A stretch of 11,502 bases of DNA, taken from the NCBI GenBank assembly GCA_028565635.1, contig JAOXYB010052613.1:1-11502 (forward strand), read 5' to 3'. Below, piece by piece: positions 7,684 to 11,502 of this stretch. Each line of letters opens with the position of its first letter. Positions within the stretch are counted from its first letter, which is position 1. The position numbers and the translations under genes were made by a program. The DNA comes from Phoronis ovalis (lineage: Eukaryota > Phoronida > Phoronidae). The notes beneath the pieces were generated by a model, which did no database searches, was not told where the DNA came from, and saw only the letters and a list, made by a program, of their open reading frames with translations.

Positions 7684-8950
7684 TATATTGAATACATGTA
7701 ATGTACATAAACAGAGGAAGTATTGGATTATTTTGAAGGTATACAATAAAATTCTAAAGTAGATACGATATTTTTATAAAACCATTAACATTTAATGTCT
7801 GATAACATTCAGTATACATATGCCGTACTTATGAATCTTCATTCAGTTCTGGCTCATATTATATAATTATTGTCAAGGATAACAAACCTCTGATCAATTA
7901 TATAACTTGAATCACCAGACCATGATCAGGAACTACAAACAAACAAGTATGAGGACAAAATTCTAAAAGATCACAAGTTGCTTATTGCAAGTCTATTGAC
8001 GTATTGGATAACTGAACATCAAGTAAAGTTGTACACAATAACTTCCGACTTTGAGTCTATTAGCGATGGTGACCTATACATAATCACAAAATTGACAGCA
8101 AACACAATCACAGTTCTAAAGCAAGAACAGTACAATTAGATTTTATATATTTTTGACATGCACAAACTTGGTATGGGCAGCTGGTGACTTGTCACCAAAT
8201 GACAAGAAAAGAAGATTGAGATACAATACTTGTTGGTGTCACATATATATAAATCTGTCAAAATGTCCTGGCATACATTCCTATAGTTGGTACAAGGTTG
8301 ATGTTTACATAATTATTATGTATTGCCGGTTTTCTTGGAAAATTTGCATTCCTTAATAATTAATCACTGTCTTACTGAATCCAGGTGATCACTCCCAAAA
8401 CATATTTTCACTTTATAAATGAATGCTCAAATCGGTAATAAGACTGACAGAGCAATCCCTTTTTAATACAGACTCCTGCAACCGAGTTTATTGGATAGTA
8501 AATATAACATCGTAACCTAAGAAATCTAATGTTCAATCAGTTCACAAATATTTAAAAGGCAAGCTGCATAGACAGGAATGCAGAACAAAGGAAATCCGTA
8601 ATACATGCGTTACAAAGAACGGCATTATTTTGCCATGTCATTATTTGTAAAATGGAAAAAAATTAAGATATTACCAATTGAAATATAAACAATGATATGT
8701 AGATATTATTTGCAATTACACAATCAGTTGTTCTGAATATTTATAAATAATATTAAAAAATCTGTAAAATTAAAGACACCGAACCAGTATATTTTAATAT
8801 ATATCTTAAAAGAGCACCATCTTAGCACTGCAGCTTTATTTCTGAATGATAGGCCATAGCACTAGGCCACTTGAAAACACTAAAATCAAACCAGTCAATT
8901 TGAGCAAACAAGCAAGCACCAAAGCAATAAAATTACTTAAAGATACTGGG
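7684..8950. other. Noncoding AT-rich intergenic stretch
   Basis: No exon or RNA gene is recognised on either strand. It includes AATAAA at 7745-7750 on plus, and minus-strand AATAAA hexamers (plus TTTATT) at 8487-8492 and 8835-8840, which could be distal polyadenylation signals for the convergent gene. The plus open frame at 8153-8356 has no recognisable domain and is taken as chance. Confidence 0.55.
8835..8840 (-). terminator. Candidate minus-strand AATAAA polyadenylation signal
   Basis: AATAAA read on the minus strand, about 1.1 kb after the stop of the convergent gene. It is the nearest canonical hexamer found by eye; ATTAAA variants lie closer, at 9562-9567 and 9415-9420. Any of these could be used, or none. 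Confidence 0.25.
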
Positions 8951-8955
8951 GCAAT

Positions 8956-9202
8956 GATGCCAAGTCTCCCAGTTTGACTGGTAGCTTTCCTGCTTTAGGA
9001 CCAGTCTCCCAGTTGTTATGTCATTTCTCCAGGTTTCCAGTCATTGGCTAATAAAGCCAACTGAAACAGTAATTTTAGCTCAAATTGTACCAGATTGCAG
9101 GAAATCACATCTTAAATTTCAAACTTATCTGGGGGACATGCCCCTGGACACCTAGCCTTTTTTAAAAACCATCTCGCTTTTGACATACATGGACTTGGCA
9201 TC
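8956..9202. repeat. Possible decayed element with 11-base inverted ends
   Basis: GATGCCAAGTC at 8956-8966 is repeated in exact inverted form at 9192-9202. Within it, AGTCTCCCAGTT occurs twice 40 bases apart (8963 and 9003), and a G/C-rich block, CTGGGGGACATGCCCCTGGA, lies near 9129 in otherwise AT-rich DNA. The composition shift and inverted ends suggest an old repeat insertion. The inverted match is short enough that chance cannot be excluded. Confidence 0.35.
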
Positions 9203-9205
9203 TCT

Positions 9206-9927
9206 GCTGGGGTGTCTTGTCAATTGTTTAGCCTTATAGAAAATATTAATCATTTATATCATTTATATTTTAAAAACTATTTCTATCAAATTGTCACAAC
9301 CATTCAATGACAGAAAGTTAATAAAAAGTTTAAACTGAAAAGAATATGGAAACACAAACAAGTAGTTGGTCAAAGTTCCCTAACTGTATTTTGAAATATA
9401 GAAATGTTATCTAATTTAATTTATATATATTCAATGTAAAATGTACAATTATTGTCATTGCTAAAAGTGAAAAAACGGGAAAATATACAAATACCACATT
9501 TGACACAAAGTAATAAGTGAGAATGATATTTTAAAAGAAATATACATAAAAAGCCACCAGGTTTAATAGAGATTAGAAGACATGGAATAAATGGCAGGAT
9601 TATTTTTATCAAAACAATTAGGAATGTTTATGACAGATTCCTTCAAAATCTTTATGCAGAGAATTTTTAATACTGTCATATTCTTAGTATTATGTGACTA
9701 CCTGTGAAAAATCTATATCAAAGCCTATTAAACAATTGTCCAACATTCTACCTTTTACTATCTACAAAGGTTGAAAAATTCTTAAACGCACATGAAAAAG
9801 TCAAAATGAAAAAGTTAACTAACAGTAAAAAAGCCAAGCTTCAATGATGTACCTAAAATAGGTATCAACATTAAAATCACTTTCTTACTTTATCCTTAGA
9901 AAAATAACATTTACATCAAATTTGATT
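9206..9927 (-). other. Probable 3' UTR / downstream region of the minus-strand gene
   Basis: AT-rich sequence immediately after the stop codon of the minus-strand gene. No coding frame is supported and the short minus-strand open frame at 9421-9612 looks like chance. It is probably 3' UTR, but the end cannot be placed. Confidence 0.4.
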
Positions 9928-10068
9928 TTAAAAATAATCACTTTTTTCTTTACTTCCAGTTCTTTTCCTTCCATTTTGTTCTGCGGAATCACTAAAAGCT
10001 TCATTATCTATTCCTCCATCTTTACCTGATTTATAAGATGCTCCTGGCCTACGGTCTGTAGTGTCAAG
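9928..10068 (-). CDS. Unidentified minus-strand gene, terminal coding exon
   Basis: The acceptor CTTTTTAG is followed by phase-0 CTTGAC. It encodes 46 residues, LDTTDRRPGASYKSGKDGG, IDNEAFSDSAEQNGRKR and TGSKEKSDYF, then TAA at 9930-9928. The frame is open through the exon and phase matches the previous exon. The segment is highly charged with a basic GRKRTGSKEK patch near the end. The intron between the two exons (10069-10482) is 414 bases and shows no other feature. Confidence 0.62.
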   Translation of the reverse strand, partial: LDTTDRRPGASYKSGKDGGIDNEAFSDSAEQNGRKRTGSKEKSDYF

Positions 10069-10639
10069 CTAAAAAGTTTAATAGAGTCTGACATAACAAT
10101 GTAATAAAAATGGTAGTGACAAAAGTGTAAGTAACTAAAAACAAGGTATATGAATAAAAGTAACATACTGTACTCGAATAGGGCAGACATCAGCAGCACA
10201 ATTGTTATATCAGTTGCACATGTATGGTCTTTTCTAGGAGAAGGTTACAAGCATACTGATCATATGAAAATAACTTCGTATCAATTTGTGATGTCTGTCA
10301 CTATTTCTTACAGAGGCTAGTATCACCAATCGAATTAAGTCAAAAATTTTACCTACATGTTAATAATCAACCAAAGCTTTGATATAAAGTGAAAACTTAG
10401 TCAATTGATGCCATTTAAAAAAGGCATAGCAGCAATCTTTCAAACTTTAGACAGAATTTCTTTCCCAGAATTTAATTATTACCCCGGCTTCTTCGTCCAA
10501 TTGTTTTCCACTTGCTTCTAGCATTTCATACTCTGGGTTATGGTAGACTTGTGGTCGAGGCAAATTTGGCGAGTATGCCTCAAGTGTCGTCCCGTTACCA
10601 TGACTTGGGCTAAAGCTCCGAGTTTTTCTCTGTCTTCCA
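9928..10639 (-). CDS. Unidentified gene, last two coding exons: hydrophilic C-terminal tail with NPEY/YEML motif
   Basis: The CDS is complement(join(9928..10068,10483..10639)). Both junctions are GT-AG with matching phase, giving 98 residues and TAA. The product is hydrophilic, rich in Ser, Gly, Lys, Arg, Glu and Pro, without a membrane segment or folded domain, so it is probably a disordered C-terminus. VYHNPEYEML contains NPEY (an NPXY motif, read by PTB domains or endocytic adaptors) overlapping YEML (a YXX-hydrophobic motif bound by AP-2). This suggests the cytoplasmic tail of a transporter or receptor, but that is inference. RKTRSFSPS resembles a basophilic kinase site. I do not recognise the family. 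The 5' part lies to the right, probably beyond the window. The gene converges on ERp44. Confidence 0.65.
10483..10639 (-). CDS. Unidentified minus-strand gene, penultimate coding exon
   Basis: The acceptor TTTTTTTGTAG ends at 10640 on the minus strand, with a strong pyrimidine tract. The donor is GCCGGG|GTAATA, with its GT at 10482-10481. One base completes a split codon, then 52 codons stay open: GRQRKTRSFSPSHGNG, TTLEAYSPNLPRPQV, YHNPEYEMLEASGKQLDEEA and a final Gly. Composition is Ser/Pro-rich at the start and acidic at the end. The GC level is clearly higher than the surrounding introns. The overlapping plus-strand frame at 10540-10749 is a shadow. Confidence 0.65.
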
Positions 10640-11502
10640 CTACAAAAAAAATTTTATTAACACAGGAAACTAAATCTATTTTTAACTTTAAAAATCAACA
10701 CTGGATTTACTGCATTAAATTAATGCATAAAGTAATCCTTACATTGTAATAAACTGACTTATAGGAAATGCAAGCACTTTTACTCTGTATTCATTTGAAG
10801 CACTTTTAGAGTATTGCAACAAGATGTCACAAACTACTAGCTTTTTTTGCTTGAAAGACAAATGTTAACCTACATTGCACGATTATGCAAAACAAAAAGG
10901 TCATGTGACATCTTATTCCATCTATCAGAAAAGCTTGTGAAAGTAATTACTGAATTATGAAGAGTTTTTAACATTTTAGGTTAAAAGCTACTGCAACAGA
11001 TATGCTCCCAGCAAAGCAACTAAAACTGATATTCAAATAAATTGCATAACGTAACAGTCGAGTATTTGCATGTACTTGGTGGAGCTTCTTAGTATTCTGT
11101 TAATAAACAATGATGCAATTTTCTGCCAACTTGTGTAATTCATTCACAAGTAAGGTTGTGTTTGCAAACAGTGGCTCCACTAAGTGCATACAAATAGTTT
11201 GTTTTGGTGCAGATAGTCTTTTTGATAAATAAAATTTTTGTGCCCAATAAGAATTCAGCTCTTGATAATAACGCGAAAACATAATAGAGTCATGATATGT
11301 GTTTTTCACTCCAATTTATTAAATCGGCATTCTTTCTTTTTGCCAATAAAAAAAGAAAAATTGCATTTCAGAAAGCTGTGTGATGTTATTCATCAAACTA
11401 ATTATTATTTCTCGTTTCCCATTACAAACAAGAGGTCTGCAGGTGCAGACAGATGCCCATCATATGATGTAGTTTCTTTAGTTGTAAAGCCATCTATGTC
11501 AC
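10640..11502 (-). other. Intron of the minus-strand gene, no firm exon
   Basis: No exon with correct phase and homology could be supported. An ORF at 11100-11309 on the minus strand has no recognisable domain. A frame on the minus strand from 11500 down to a GT near 11426 is open for about 25 codons but overlaps a repeat-like match (see findings). An upstream exon should exist and must leave two bases of a split codon. Confidence 0.45.
11427..11461 (-). repeat. Short match to the right end of the intron 4 repeat
   Basis: Read on the minus strand, this begins GATGGGCAT, then TGTCTGCA, and ends CAGACC then CTTGTT. The plus strand at 3439-3472 has the same blocks in the same order with a few substitutions and one indel. 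The shared part straddles the terminal inverted repeat and its outer flank, so the repeat family may extend beyond 3447. The left arm of this copy is not seen inside the window. Confidence 0.4.

Noticed and set aside
9928-10639. Idea that the convergent gene is STX17, the tail-to-tail neighbour of ERP44 in human
   Set aside because: The 98-residue tail has none of the STX17 C-terminus as I remember it (glycine-rich membrane hairpin and short lysine-rich end), so conserved synteny is not supported.
11100-11309. A 69-codon minus-strand open frame
   Set aside because: No recognisable domain, no phase-compatible splice sites noted, and AT-rich codons like the surrounding intron; taken as chance.
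11426-11500. A possible upstream exon of the minus-strand gene (an open stretch containing SYDGHLSAPADLLF before GTAATG)
   Set aside because: Splicing at the GTAATG donor gives phase 0, but the next exon needs two carried bases. Only a weak GTTTGT donor two bases earlier in the spliced direction would fit. Half of the stretch also resembles the repeat end at 3439-3472, so it is more likely repeat than exon.

Overview
This window is from a nuclear animal genome, most likely an AT-rich invertebrate. It has spliced genes with GT-AG introns of 303-705 bases, long AT-rich noncoding stretches and degraded dispersed repeats. No prokaryotic gene, tRNA, rRNA, CRISPR array or viral gene was recognised. 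The phylum cannot be fixed from the sequence.

Left half, plus strand (835-5115): the last eight coding exons of the orthologue of ERp44 (TXNDC4), a PDI-family chaperone of the early secretory pathway. Spliced in frame, they give about 334 residues, from the second half of the thioredoxin-like a domain through the b and b' domains to the C-terminal tail, ending in a perfect KDEL ER-retrieval signal. The first ~95 residues, with the signal peptide and the active-site CRFS motif, lie left of the window. The protein keeps the b-domain disulfide cysteines of vertebrate ERp44 but has lost both cysteines of the b'-domain disulfide. Its tail linker is about 20 residues longer and rich in Pro, Gln and Glu.

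The introns and left flank carry repeats. A two-unit dispersed repeat lies at about 13-303. A second copy in intron 4 (3181-3447) is closed by perfect 13-base terminal inverted repeats. A degenerate GGGCGATTATTA-type repeat lies in the first intron shown. A further short match to the repeat's right end lies at the right edge of the window.

Middle (5116-9927): a short ERp44 3' UTR with a good polyadenylation signal at 5241, followed by about 4.7 kb without convincing coding sequence. It holds alternative polyadenylation signals, a 107-base imperfect foldback at 7577-7683 (24-base arms, 21 paired positions), a 27-base near-palindrome at 6466-6492, and a possible decayed element at 8956-9202.

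Right part, minus strand (10639-9928): the last two coding exons of an unidentified gene convergent with ERp44. They encode a 98-residue hydrophilic, probably disordered C-terminal tail with an overlapping NPEY / YEML motif, which suggests the cytoplasmic tail of a membrane protein. Its remaining exons lie beyond the right edge or were not recognised. The two genes are tail to tail, and nothing in the sequence links their functions.
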